From DATHTS01 sp965219305 (lineage in GTDB: Bacteria; Acidobacteriota; Blastocatellia; Pyrinomonadales; Pyrinomonadaceae), in assembly GCA_965219305.1 (NCBI GenBank), contig OZ244725.1:2170001-2234000 (forward strand): a stretch of DNA of 64,000 bases, read 5' to 3'. Shown here in pieces: positions 9,028 through 15,729 of this stretch. Numbering within the stretch: position 1 is the stretch's first letter; each line of letters begins with the position of its first letter. A model generated the notes under the pieces. That model searched no databases, was not told where the DNA came from, and saw only the letters and a list, made by a program, of their open reading frames with translations. Made by a program: the position numbers and the translations under genes.

Positions 9028-9272
9028 ATTTTTTCTCTTTGCTTTGAAGCAATTTATAAAGTTTTAGTAATTTTAAACCGATGTGTTTCAATCAACTTAG
9101 ACAATTTACCAAATCCTGTTAAAGAAAATCTTCAAAAAATCTCAATTTTTCTCAATTTTTCTTTGACGGCGAAATAAGTGGAATATCTTTAAGATTTGCT
9201 GAAAACCGTCGGGGAAATACTTACGTCGAAGAATCGAATTTACCTGCAACATAAAACTTTCAGCGAAACTAA
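9028..9272. other. Gene-free stretch upstream of the beta-helix gene
   Basis: This stretch holds the promoter region of the beta-helix gene, which reads leftward. A short direct repeat of CTCAATTTTT occurs around 9140-9162. I see no gene, and only the long hairpin at 9273-9348 stands out to its right. Confidence 0.5.
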
Positions 9273-9348
9273 TGGAAAGACCGAATTACAGAAAAAGACG
9301 CTGAAAAGTTAGTTTTTCAGCGTCTTTTTCTGTAATTCGGTCTTTTCG
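9273..9348 (-). terminator. Exceptionally long perfect hairpin after sucC
   Basis: Bases 9277-9307 and 9314-9344 are perfect inverted copies of 31 bases around a six-base loop, and further weaker pairs extend the stem. On the minus strand it begins about a dozen bases past the sucC stop and contains T runs, so it can terminate transcription. Ordinary terminators have stems of 6-12 bp, so this length is unusual and the transcript may be an RNase III substrate. Confidence 0.7.
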
Positions 9349-9356
9349 GTTTTGCC

Positions 9357-10526
9357 TTAATAATTGGCATTCGCCGCCGAAACTACTTTTTCAGCCGCGT
9401 CGCGCATACCGTTTGCCGTGATTATGTTGATTCCCGATTCGTCTAAAACCCGTCTGCCTTCTTCAACGTTCGTGCCTTCTAAACGTGCGACGATCGGAAT
9501 CGAAACGCCCAAGTTTTTCGCCGCCGTGACAACACCGTTGGCGACCATATCACAACGGACAATTCCGCCGAAGATGTTGATAAGAACGGCTTTGACGTTT
9601 TCATCCGCGAGCAGAATGCGGAAAGCGTCTTCGACTCGTTCCTGCGACGCGCCGCCGCCGACGTCCAAGAAGTTCGCCGGTTCGCCGCCGTGAGTTTTGA
9701 TAATGTCCATCGTCGCCATCGCCAATCCCGCGCCGTTGACCATACAACCGATGTCGCCGTCGAGTTTGATATAGCTCAAATCCGATTTCGACGCTTCGAT
9801 CTCGAGCGGTTCTTCTTCGTTAAGATCGCGCATCGCATCGTAATCTTTATGACGATACATCGCGTTGTCGTCGAAATTGACTTTCGCGTCTAATGCGATC
9901 AGGCGATTATCTTTCGTTAAAAGAAACGGATTGATTTCGACGATCGTCGCGTCCATTTTCTGGTAAGCGTCATAGAGCGACAGCATAAATTTCGCGGCTT
10001 GATTAACTAATTTGTCAGGAATTCCCAAACCGAACGCGAGTTCGCGCGCTTGAAACGCCTGCAAACCGACCGCCGGATCAATCGTCGCTTTCAAGATTTT
10101 TTCGGGAGTTTCTTCGGCGACCGTCTCGATCTCCGTTCCGCCTTCGCTCGATGCCATAAAAACATCTCTGCCCGTCGCGCGGTCGAGCGTAATGCCGAGA
10201 TAAAATTCCTTGTCAATCGGCAAACCTTCTTCGACGAGCAAGGTTTTAACTTCCCTGCCTTCGGGTCCGGTCTGATGAGTTACGAGCGTCATTCCGATCA
10301 TTTCTTCGGCGATGTTTTTCGCTTCTTCCGGCGATTTCGCCAATTTTACGCCGCCGCCTTTGCCGCGTCCGCCCGCGTGAATCTGTGCTTTGACGACGAC
10401 GACATCAGTCCTCAAATCCTTCGCCGCCTGCTCGGCTTCTTCGGGCGTATTGACGACGATCCCGTTCGGCACGGGAACGCCATACTTCTTTAATAATTCT
10501 TTTCCTTGATATTCGTGTATTTTCAT
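9357..10526 (-). CDS. sucC: Succinate-CoA ligase (ADP/GDP-forming) beta subunit
   Basis: The 389-residue product has the full family length. It opens MKIHEYQGKELLKKYGVPVP, followed by an ATP-grasp region (VVKAQIHAGGRGKGGGVKLA, GREVKTLLVEEG, VEINPFLLTKDNRLIALDAK) and a C-terminal flavodoxin-like CoA ligase domain (VNGAGLAMATMDIIKTHGG, NIFGGIVRCDMVANGV). It makes succinate and nucleoside triphosphate from succinyl-CoA in the citric acid cycle. The alpha subunit gene sucD normally follows directly, but here the gene is followed by a very long hairpin and a surface protein gene, and no sucD lies in the window. The alpha subunit must be encoded elsewhere. Confidence 0.97.
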   Translation of the reverse strand: MKIHEYQGKELLKKYGVPVPNGIVVNTPEEAEQAAKDLRTDVVVVKAQIHAGGRGKGGGVKLAKSPEEAKNIAEEMIGMTLVTHQTGPEGREVKTLLVEEGLPIDKEFYLGITLDRATGRDVFMASSEGGTEIETVAEETPEKILKATIDPAVGLQAFQARELAFGLGIPDKLVNQAAKFMLSLYDAYQKMDATIVEINPFLLTKDNRLIALDAKVNFDDNAMYRHKDYDAMRDLNEEEPLEIEASKSDLSYIKLDGDIGCMVNGAGLAMATMDIIKTHGGEPANFLDVGGGASQERVEDAFRILLADENVKAVLINIFGGIVRCDMVANGVVTAAKNLGVSIPIVARLEGTNVEEGRRVLDESGINIITANGMRDAAEKVVSAANANY

Positions 10527-10656
10527 AAATTTCTATGATGCTTTTTTAAAAGTTTACATTGATAATTCATCTATCGCAAAATCATTTTCGTAACTAAAAT
10601 AATTTTTCTCTATTTTCTATGCGAAGTATTACTTTTTATGAAATTCGGACAACTAG

Positions 10657-11140
10657 ATGGTAGTTGCCGGAAAAACGGGCGGCGGTTTAGGTAACGCTGT
10701 CATCAAATATAATACAAACGGCAGCGTGGCGTGGCAAATATCTAACTATTTCTCGGGTTCCTGCTATGAGGGTTTCGATGGAATCGCAGTGCAGCCGAAC
10801 AGGAAAATTGTCGTCATTGGAACACGCAACAATAAAATTACCGCAATTCGCATCAATCCCGATGGAACTTCGGATGACTTTTTCAGCAACACGACCGTAA
10901 CGCCCCAAGGTGAAGCCATATCCATCGCAATTTAGCCGAATGGGAAGATTGTCGCGCTTTCTGTGAGATGCAGTTATTCCGAAAAAGGATATGTTTGACT
11001 ATGACGGCGACGGGAAAGCGGACATCGCGGTATTCAGAAATGGAAACTGGTATCGTTTGAACTCTGTAAACGGAGCATTTTACGGTGAGTTATTCGGAGC
11101 AGACAGCGACCGTCCGACTCCCGGCGCATATAATCGGTAA
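10657..11140 (+). pseudogene. Decayed remnant of a delta-60 repeat / FG-GAP type exported protein
   Basis: The first frame (10657-10935) encodes delta-60-like repeats: VVAGKTGGGLGNAVIKYNTN, AVQPNRKIVVIGT, ITAIRINPDGTSDDFF. A stop codon at 10933 cuts the next repeat, which continues in frame as PNGKIVALS. From 10991 another short open stretch encodes FDYDGDGKADIAVFR, NWYRLNS and FGADSDRPTPGAYNR, the hallmark of FG-GAP/VCBS-like repeats, ending at 11138. A stop codon lies directly before the first ATG. Proteins with delta-60 repeats followed by such C-terminal modules are common secreted proteins in Blastocatellia. What remains is too broken to be functional. Confidence 0.75.
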
Positions 11141-11166
11141 ATTTTCGACCTTGATAAACCCCGAAT

Positions 11167-11227
11167 AAAAAGAGTTGGACAAACAGATCTTTACAACTTG
11201 TAAAAATCAATTTGTCCAACTCTTTTT
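11167..11227 (-). terminator. Terminator of the microcompartment operon, with a nested hairpin
   Basis: Arms AAAAAGAGTTGGACAAA (11167-11183) and TTTGTCCAACTCTTTTT (11211-11227) pair perfectly over 17 bases. The 27-base loop contains a second perfect hairpin, TTACAA-C-TTGTAA. On the minus strand the stem ends in T5 and lies 31 bases past the last BMC gene. Confidence 0.8.
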
Positions 11228-11258
11228 GTATTTAAGAGCAAAAATTAAACTCTGAAAT

Positions 11259-11579
11259 TCATTTTTCGGGAACAGAACCGGAGATTTTCTTGCGCGTCGT
11301 TTCGCCCGTCGCTAAAACAGGAATTCCTGCATCGGTTTCCTCGTGCGGTCGCGCAATTATGTGAGTCGAAACAACCGTGCCGACTCGCCGACCTGCCGCC
11401 GCGCCCGCTTCGACCGCCGCTTTGACCGCGCCGACTTCGCCGCGCACAATCGCCGTTACCAATCCGGCATCAATTCGTTCATAGCCGACGAGCTTCACGT
11501 CCGCCGTTTTAACCATTGTGTCCGCCGCTTCGATCATTGCGATCATTCCCATACATTCGACCATTCCGAGTGCCTGCAT
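11259..11579 (-). CDS. BMC-H shell protein (second copy, acidic pore residue)
   Basis: The 106-residue product is a single BMC domain: ALGMVECMGMIAMIEAADTM at the start, VRGEVGAVKAAVEAGAAAG in the middle, then STHIIARPHEE. BMC-H proteins form hexamers that tile the facets of bacterial microcompartments. The pore loop reads RIDAGL (Ile36-Asp37-Ala38-Gly39), so an Asp would line the central pore where many paralogs have Gly or Ser. The paralog at 14142 reads YIGAGY there, so the two hexamers should differ in pore charge. A short basic tail follows the domain. It is the last gene of the four-gene operon. Confidence 0.93.
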   Translation of the reverse strand: MQALGMVECMGMIAMIEAADTMVKTADVKLVGYERIDAGLVTAIVRGEVGAVKAAVEAGAAAGRRVGTVVSTHIIARPHEETDAGIPVLATGETTRKKISGSVPEK

Positions 11580-11596
11580 AATTTTTTAATGTGCTG

Positions 11597-11645
11597 AATT
11601 TTAAGTGCGGAGTATTTTATTACCTTACGTTCAGCACTTAAAATT
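11597..11645. repeat. Intergenic hairpin in the BMC operon
   Basis: AATTTTAAGTGC (11597-11608) and GCACTTAAAATT (11634-11645) pair perfectly in the gap before the last BMC gene. The left side shares the pattern GTGCTGA..TT..TAAGTGC.GAGT with the hairpin at 14090-14141, so the two gaps hold related elements. Confidence 0.65.
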
Positions 11646-11651
11646 ATTTTC

Positions 11652-12245
11652 TTATCCTAAATGTTTAGCCACAAACCATAAACCGACCGACAGAAGCGCA
11701 AAAATAAGCGTGGCGATCAGAAACCATATATTCGGCGGACTTTGCGGTTCGTCCCAAACGATCTCAACGCGCTTTTTCTGAATTCGTTTCGGTGTTCGAC
11801 GCATCGCCGCCGCCGTTTTCAGTTTCGGTTTTTCTTCTTTTTCCGCATCCATATCATCTTGGATTTTTATTTCTTCTTCGCTAGTTTTTGCTTTATTTTC
11901 ACTAATTACCGGTTCATTTTTGTTAACTTCCGCATCATCTTCTATGATTTCATCTTCGCTAATTTCCTTCACTGCAGTTTCCGGCTCAACTATATCTTCC
12001 GTATTTTCAGATTCATCGGTTTCCTTGATCTTTTCCGTATCGCCTGTTATTTTTTCGTTTTCCGTTTCAGATTTGTTGGTATTTTCACTAAGCCGCGCAT
12101 CGCTGAATTTTTCGCCTTCGATGTCGGTCGTCACAACCACATCAGGCGCGACACTTGCGCCGCAGTGATAGCAAAACAACGCGCCTTTCCGCACTTCCGT
12201 GCCGCACGTTTCGCAATCCCGACCTTCTAATAAAATTTCCGCCAT
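11652..12245 (-). CDS. Zinc-ribbon protein with acidic linker and C-terminal membrane anchor, BMC-linked
   Basis: The 197-residue product starts with a zinc-ribbon of four cysteines (CETC at 11-14, CYHC at 25-28). A long linker rich in Glu, Asp, Lys and Thr follows (about 40-145), then a basic patch (RRTPKRIQKKRVEIVWDE, about 149-166) and a single C-terminal membrane helix (NIWFLIATLIFALLSVGLWF, about 172-191). That arrangement fits a tail-anchored protein with its ribbon in the cytoplasm. It lies between the aldehyde dehydrogenase and the second shell gene in the same direction. I know of no standard BMC protein of this form. A tether between the compartment and the membrane is a reasonable but unproven idea. 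Confidence 0.75.
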   Translation of the reverse strand: MAEILLEGRDCETCGTEVRKGALFCYHCGASVAPDVVVTTDIEGEKFSDARLSENTNKSETENEKITGDTEKIKETDESENTEDIVEPETAVKEISEDEIIEDDAEVNKNEPVISENKAKTSEEEIKIQDDMDAEKEEKPKLKTAAAMRRTPKRIQKKRVEIVWDEPQSPPNIWFLIATLIFALLSVGLWFVAKHLG

Positions 12246-12255
12246 TTATTATTTC

Positions 12256-12283
12256 GGATGTTTTTCAAAAAAAATAAACATCC
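12256..12283. repeat. Small hairpin between aldehyde dehydrogenase and zinc-ribbon genes
   Basis: GGATGTTT and AAACATCC (12276-12283) pair around an A-rich loop in the 43-base gap. All three gaps of the BMC operon therefore hold a hairpin. Confidence 0.5.
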
Positions 12284-12288
12284 TTAGA

Positions 12289-14079
12289 TTATTTTGAAGT
12301 ATTGATCTTTGAAAAAATCTCGTGTTCATTTCCCAGATCACGCGCCGACGGCGTGATGATGGTTTTTTCATTTATATAAATTTTCCCGCCGTCCGCCAAA
12401 GCCTGTTTCACATCTTCTTCGCTGACAAAATCCAAGGGTTTCGCGCCGTTGGTTTTCGGTTTTTCTGCCGTTATCTGATGAATTATTGTTTTCGGCTTTT
12501 GATCTTCCTCATTTTCCGCTTGTTCTCGGTTCTTTGCGCCCGGCGTTTTGCTTTCTGCGTTTTGCGATTCGTCGTTTTCTTTTAGTTTTGCGCTTAAAAA
12601 CCTGTCAACAATCGCTGCAATTTGCTCACGTTTAACCGTTGAGTTTGCCGCCTGCGGTTTTATATTTGAACTTTGAACTTTGAAATCTGAAATCCGCGTT
12701 TCCGCCGGACTTTGGACTTTGGACTTTGAACTTTGGACACTTTTCGTTTCAAACGCGACGCGCTTAACGTCCATCAGATGAATCGGCGAAACATTATCAC
12801 TCGTTACGTTTCCGCCCCAACTTCCGCATCCTAAAGTCATCGAAGGCGAAAGTTCCGTCGAAAATCCGATCGCGCCGTGTGTCGTCGGCGAATTTATCAC
12901 GACGCGCGACGCGGGCATTTTTTTGCCGTATTCGATCGCCGCGTTCCGGTCGCCCGTGTGCATTCCCGCCGTGTGTCCCATTCCGCCAAACTGCAAAATT
13001 TCCAGACATTTGTTCGCGCCCGCTTCGATTCCGTCGGCGACGAAAAACGCCAATGTCGGCGAAAGTTTTTCAATTGACCAAGGGAAATCGCGTCCGACTC
13101 CGAAGCAATCGGCGAGCAGACAGCGCGTTCCGTTCGGCACGGAAATTCCGGCGAGATTGGCGATAAATTCGGCTGATTTCCCGACAATTTTCGGATTCAA
13201 AGTTCTCTGCGGCGTTAATAGAATCGCGCCGACTTTTTCCGCATCTTCTTTATTTAGAAAATAACCACCCTGTTTTGCAAATTCTTCGCGCACTCGTGTT
13301 TCGACCGGCGCGTCAACGACGACCGATTGTTCCGACGCGCAGATCGTGCCGTTGTCGAAACAAGTCGAAGTTAAAATATCGGAAACCGCTTTTTCGACAT
13401 TCGCCGTTCGTTCGATAAAAACAGGAACATTTCCCGGTCCGACACCGAACGCCGGTTTGCCCGACGAATACGCCGCGCGGACGAGTCCCGTTCCGCCCGT
13501 CGCCAAGATCACGGCGGTGCGCTTGTGCTTCATCAAAACTTCTGTGCCTTCGATCGTCGAATTTGAAAGACATTGGATCGCGTCCGGCGGCAAACCCTCT
13601 TTTACCGCGACTTCGCGCATAATCCGCGCCGTCTCCGCGATGCAGCGTGCCGCGGACGGATGCGGGGAAAGAACGATAGTGTTTCTGGATTTGATGGCGA
13701 TGATGATCTTGAAGATCGTCGTCGAAGTAGGATTTGTCGAAGGAATAATCGCGGCGACGACTCCGCGCGGGCTGACAATTTCGATGATGTTTCCGTCATC
13801 TGAAATCACGCCGACGGTTTTCAGATTCTTAAAATAATTCCAAACGTCTTCCGCCGCAAAACGGTTTTTCTCGCGCTTGTCTTCGGCTTTTCCAAATCCT
13901 GTTTCCTCGTTCGCCATCTGACCGAGACGCGCCGATTCCTGCAAAGCGATGTCCGCCATCGCGCCGCAAATCCGGTCAATTTTCGTCTGGTCAAACTTAG
14001 CCACAGTCTGAAACGACAGATACGCCGCTTCGACGGCGTTGCGCGCTTCCTGCTGCGAAACAAGGTCTTTATCGTTCAT
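12289..14079 (-). CDS. BMC-associated CoA-acylating aldehyde dehydrogenase with long C-terminal extension
   Basis: Residues 1-445 are an aldehyde dehydrogenase of the AdhE/EutE/PduP kind, which turn aldehydes and CoA into acyl-CoA with NAD. The catalytic Cys is Cys247 in FDNGTICASEQSVVV, and IPSTNPTSTTIFK and FGVGPGNVPVFIE mark the cofactor regions. No iron alcohol dehydrogenase domain follows. Residues 446-480 are a linker encoded by a GGACTTT-type tandem repeat. Residues 482-500 (VKREQIAAIVDRFLSAKLK) form an amphipathic helix that looks like an encapsulation peptide. After an acidic linker, residues 549-590 form a small module ending EKTIITPSARDLG. An ITPSARD-type motif recalls segments in other BMC proteins such as EutT, a weak comparison. 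It sits between the shell genes and should act in the compartment lumen. Confidence 0.93.
   Translation of the reverse strand: MNDKDLVSQQEARNAVEAAYLSFQTVAKFDQTKIDRICGAMADIALQESARLGQMANEETGFGKAEDKREKNRFAAEDVWNYFKNLKTVGVISDDGNIIEIVSPRGVVAAIIPSTNPTSTTIFKIIIAIKSRNTIVLSPHPSAARCIAETARIMREVAVKEGLPPDAIQCLSNSTIEGTEVLMKHKRTAVILATGGTGLVRAAYSSGKPAFGVGPGNVPVFIERTANVEKAVSDILTSTCFDNGTICASEQSVVVDAPVETRVREEFAKQGGYFLNKEDAEKVGAILLTPQRTLNPKIVGKSAEFIANLAGISVPNGTRCLLADCFGVGRDFPWSIEKLSPTLAFFVADGIEAGANKCLEILQFGGMGHTAGMHTGDRNAAIEYGKKMPASRVVINSPTTHGAIGFSTELSPSMTLGCGSWGGNVTSDNVSPIHLMDVKRVAFETKSVQSSKSKVQSPAETRISDFKVQSSNIKPQAANSTVKREQIAAIVDRFLSAKLKENDESQNAESKTPGAKNREQAENEEDQKPKTIIHQITAEKPKTNGAKPLDFVSEEDVKQALADGGKIYINEKTIITPSARDLGNEHEIFSKINTSK
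12666..12740. repeat. GGACTTT/GAACTTT tandem repeat inside the aldehyde dehydrogenase gene
   Basis: Two clusters of six-to-seven-base units (TTTGAACTTTGAACTTTGAA and GGACTTTGGACTTTGGAC) encode the Ser, Lys, Val, Gln rich linker of residues 446-480. The units resemble simple repeats seen in gaps elsewhere, for example around 27115-27155. Confidence 0.65.
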
Positions 14080-14089
14080 AAGTGCTGAG

Positions 14090-14141
14090 TTGCTAAGTGC
14101 CGAGTGTCAAGTAAAAAAACTCAGTTCCCGGCATTTAGCAA
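14090..14141. repeat. Intergenic hairpin between the first BMC-H and aldehyde dehydrogenase genes
   Basis: TTGCTAAGTGCCGAGT (14090-14105) pairs imperfectly with the inverted copy at 14119-14141 (ACTCAG, CCCGGCATTTAGCAA). It is related in unit sequence to the hairpin at 11597-11645. Confidence 0.6.
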
Positions 14142-14543
14142 TTATTTCGCGCTTTTGCTGGTGTCTTTTGATTTCGTCGCGTCATTTCTGCCCGCATCGC
14201 CGCTGCCGAGTTGTTTTCCGCCGCCGGATTGCAGAGATTTCGCATCATCGCCGTCGTTTCCGCTGTATTTTGCTTTTGGCAAAACATTTTCGACTTCATT
14301 ATGCGGACGCGGGATAACGTGAACCGAAATCAGTTCGCCGACCCGACGCGCCGCCGCCGCGCCTGCGTCCGTCGCAGCTTTGACTGCGCCGACATCGCCG
14401 CGCACAAAGATCGTCACATAACCCGCGCCGATATATTCTTTTCCGATAAGCTGAACGTTTGCGGCTTTGACCATCGCGTCCGCCGCTTCGACCGCACCGA
14501 CAAATCCTTTGGTTTCAACCATTCCGAGTGCTTCTAAACCCAT
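14142..14543 (-). CDS. BMC-H shell protein with a Gly/Lys/Asp-rich C-terminal tail
   Basis: I start at the ATG at 14543 because a GAGAGG box lies eight bases upstream; an in-frame TTG two codons earlier is less likely. The 133-residue product has a BMC domain at 1-85 (GLEALGMVETKGFVGAVEAA, VRGDVGAVKAATDAGAAAAR, LISVHVIPRPHNEV). The pore loop reads YIGAGY (Ile38-Gly39-Ala40-Gly41). Residues 87-133 are a polar tail rich in Gly, Ser, Asp and Lys, longer than in standard BMC-H proteins. It is the first gene of the operon. No BMC-P vertex protein, BMC-T trimer, PduL phosphotransacylase or signature lyase is in the window, so these must be elsewhere or absent. Confidence 0.94.
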   Translation of the reverse strand: MGLEALGMVETKGFVGAVEAADAMVKAANVQLIGKEYIGAGYVTIFVRGDVGAVKAATDAGAAAARRVGELISVHVIPRPHNEVENVLPKAKYSGNDGDDAKSLQSGGGKQLGSGDAGRNDATKSKDTSKSAK

Positions 14544-14712
14544 TATCAATTCCTCTCTTTAATTTGTAGTTTTAATATCCTTATAAAACAATGCCTAAAC
14601 GTAACACGCAAGTTTAGCAATAATCAAGCGCGGACTTTTCTAAAAATCTAAAAAAATAACACAATTGACATCATCACTTTTAAAACGCTATATTTCAACT
14701 AACAAACCGTCT

Positions 14713-14743
14713 TTGACTTGTAATCGTTAGATGCGTTTATACT
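14713..14743 (+). promoter_or_regulatory. Possible promoter giving a very short leader for the rodZ-like gene
   Basis: TTGACT at 14713-14718 and TATACT at 14738-14743 have a 19-base spacer, slightly long. The -10 box ends only seven bases before the ATG at 14751, and no ribosome-binding site is visible, so the message may be leaderless. Confidence 0.4.
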
Positions 14744-14750
14744 AAAACTA

Positions 14751-15566
14751 ATGACTCTCGGCGAAAAACTTCGACAAGCCCGCGAAGAGCGCGGCATAAC
14801 AATCAGCGAAGTGGCGGAACATACCAGAATTTCGCCGCTTTACCTGCAGGCAATCGAAAATGATGAATATAAAACTCTGCCCGGCGGAATTTTTAACAAA
14901 GGTTTTATAAAATCATTTGCAAAATACGTCGGAGTTGATGAAAACGAAGCGATGGCGGATTATGCCAAACAGTTTTCACAGCAGAATAACGGCGACGATG
15001 ACGACGAACCGAAAACATACCGACCGGAAGTTTTAACCGATGACCGCGCAAGCGGTTCGATGATTCCGACAATTGTTTTTGCCGTAATTATTCTAGGTTT
15101 GATGACTTGGGGTATTTTAACACTCGTTAATTATATTCAAAATCAGCCGAGTCAGCCCGTAGCGAATACAAATACAAATCAGGCAAATGCAAATACGGAA
15201 AATGTAAATGCGGTAAATACCAACGTCGCCGCACCGATTCCGGCGACCGATGAAGTAAAAGTTGAATTGAAAACGCAAAAAAATCCGGTTTCAGTAAGTT
15301 ACCGGGAAGACGGCAAAACCGGAAGTCCTAAATTAATGACTACGGATTCGCCTTTAAATTTACAAGGAAAGGAAAGTGTAAAATTCAGTTTTGCAAAGTC
15401 GTTATCACAAGATGTTCAGATGACCTTAAACGGCAAGGAAATTAAATTGCCGTCCGAACCGCAAAATCCAAAACGCATACCGATAGAAATTGAAATTACC
15501 AAAGAAAACATCAAACAGATTCTAACTGATGGAGAATATAAATACGGTGAAAGACAAACGCCGTAA
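14751..15566 (+). CDS. RodZ-like helix-turn-helix membrane protein
   Basis: The 271-residue product has the RodZ order of parts. An N-terminal HTH of the HTH_25 type (LGEKLRQAREERGITISEVA, TRISPLYLQAIENDEYKTLP, FNKGFIKSFAKYVGVD) spans about 1-80. A charged stretch, one membrane helix (MIPTIVFAVIILGLMTWGIL, about 104-125), an Asn/Thr/Ala-rich linker (about 135-165) and a C-terminal DUF4115-like beta domain follow. RodZ links the MreB cytoskeleton to the wall elongation machinery and helps set cell shape. No mre genes lie next to it here. The gene appears monocistronic, with a terminator at 15602. Confidence 0.85.
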   Translation: MTLGEKLRQAREERGITISEVAEHTRISPLYLQAIENDEYKTLPGGIFNKGFIKSFAKYVGVDENEAMADYAKQFSQQNNGDDDDEPKTYRPEVLTDDRASGSMIPTIVFAVIILGLMTWGILTLVNYIQNQPSQPVANTNTNQANANTENVNAVNTNVAAPIPATDEVKVELKTQKNPVSVSYREDGKTGSPKLMTTDSPLNLQGKESVKFSFAKSLSQDVQMTLNGKEIKLPSEPQNPKRIPIEIEITKENIKQILTDGEYKYGERQTP

Positions 15567-15601
15567 AAACATTTTTGAATTAAAAACAAGTGCGAAAGAC
15601 G

Positions 15602-15629
15602 CGCCCGCAAATTAAGTGCGGGCGTTTTT
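15602..15629 (+). terminator. Terminator of the rodZ-like gene
   Basis: CGCCCGCA and TGCGGGCG form a perfect eight-base stem around AATTAAG-like loop bases, followed by TTTTTA. It lies 36 bases past the stop codon. Confidence 0.85.
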
Positions 15630-15729
15630 ATTAGAAGCAGGACATAAGGAAAAGAAATTGGGAATCAAGATTTTTTGATTGCCTGTTCTTCCCTAACATC
15701 TATTTTCTAAAAATCTATTTCCTAAAATT

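Noticed and set aside
11259..14543. Full Pdu, Eut or PVM-type metabolosome
   Set aside because: No signature lyase, aldolase, PduL, alcohol dehydrogenase or BMC-P gene is present in the window.
14142..14549. TTG start for the first BMC-H gene
   Set aside because: The ATG two codons later has the better-placed ribosome site and matches the family start.
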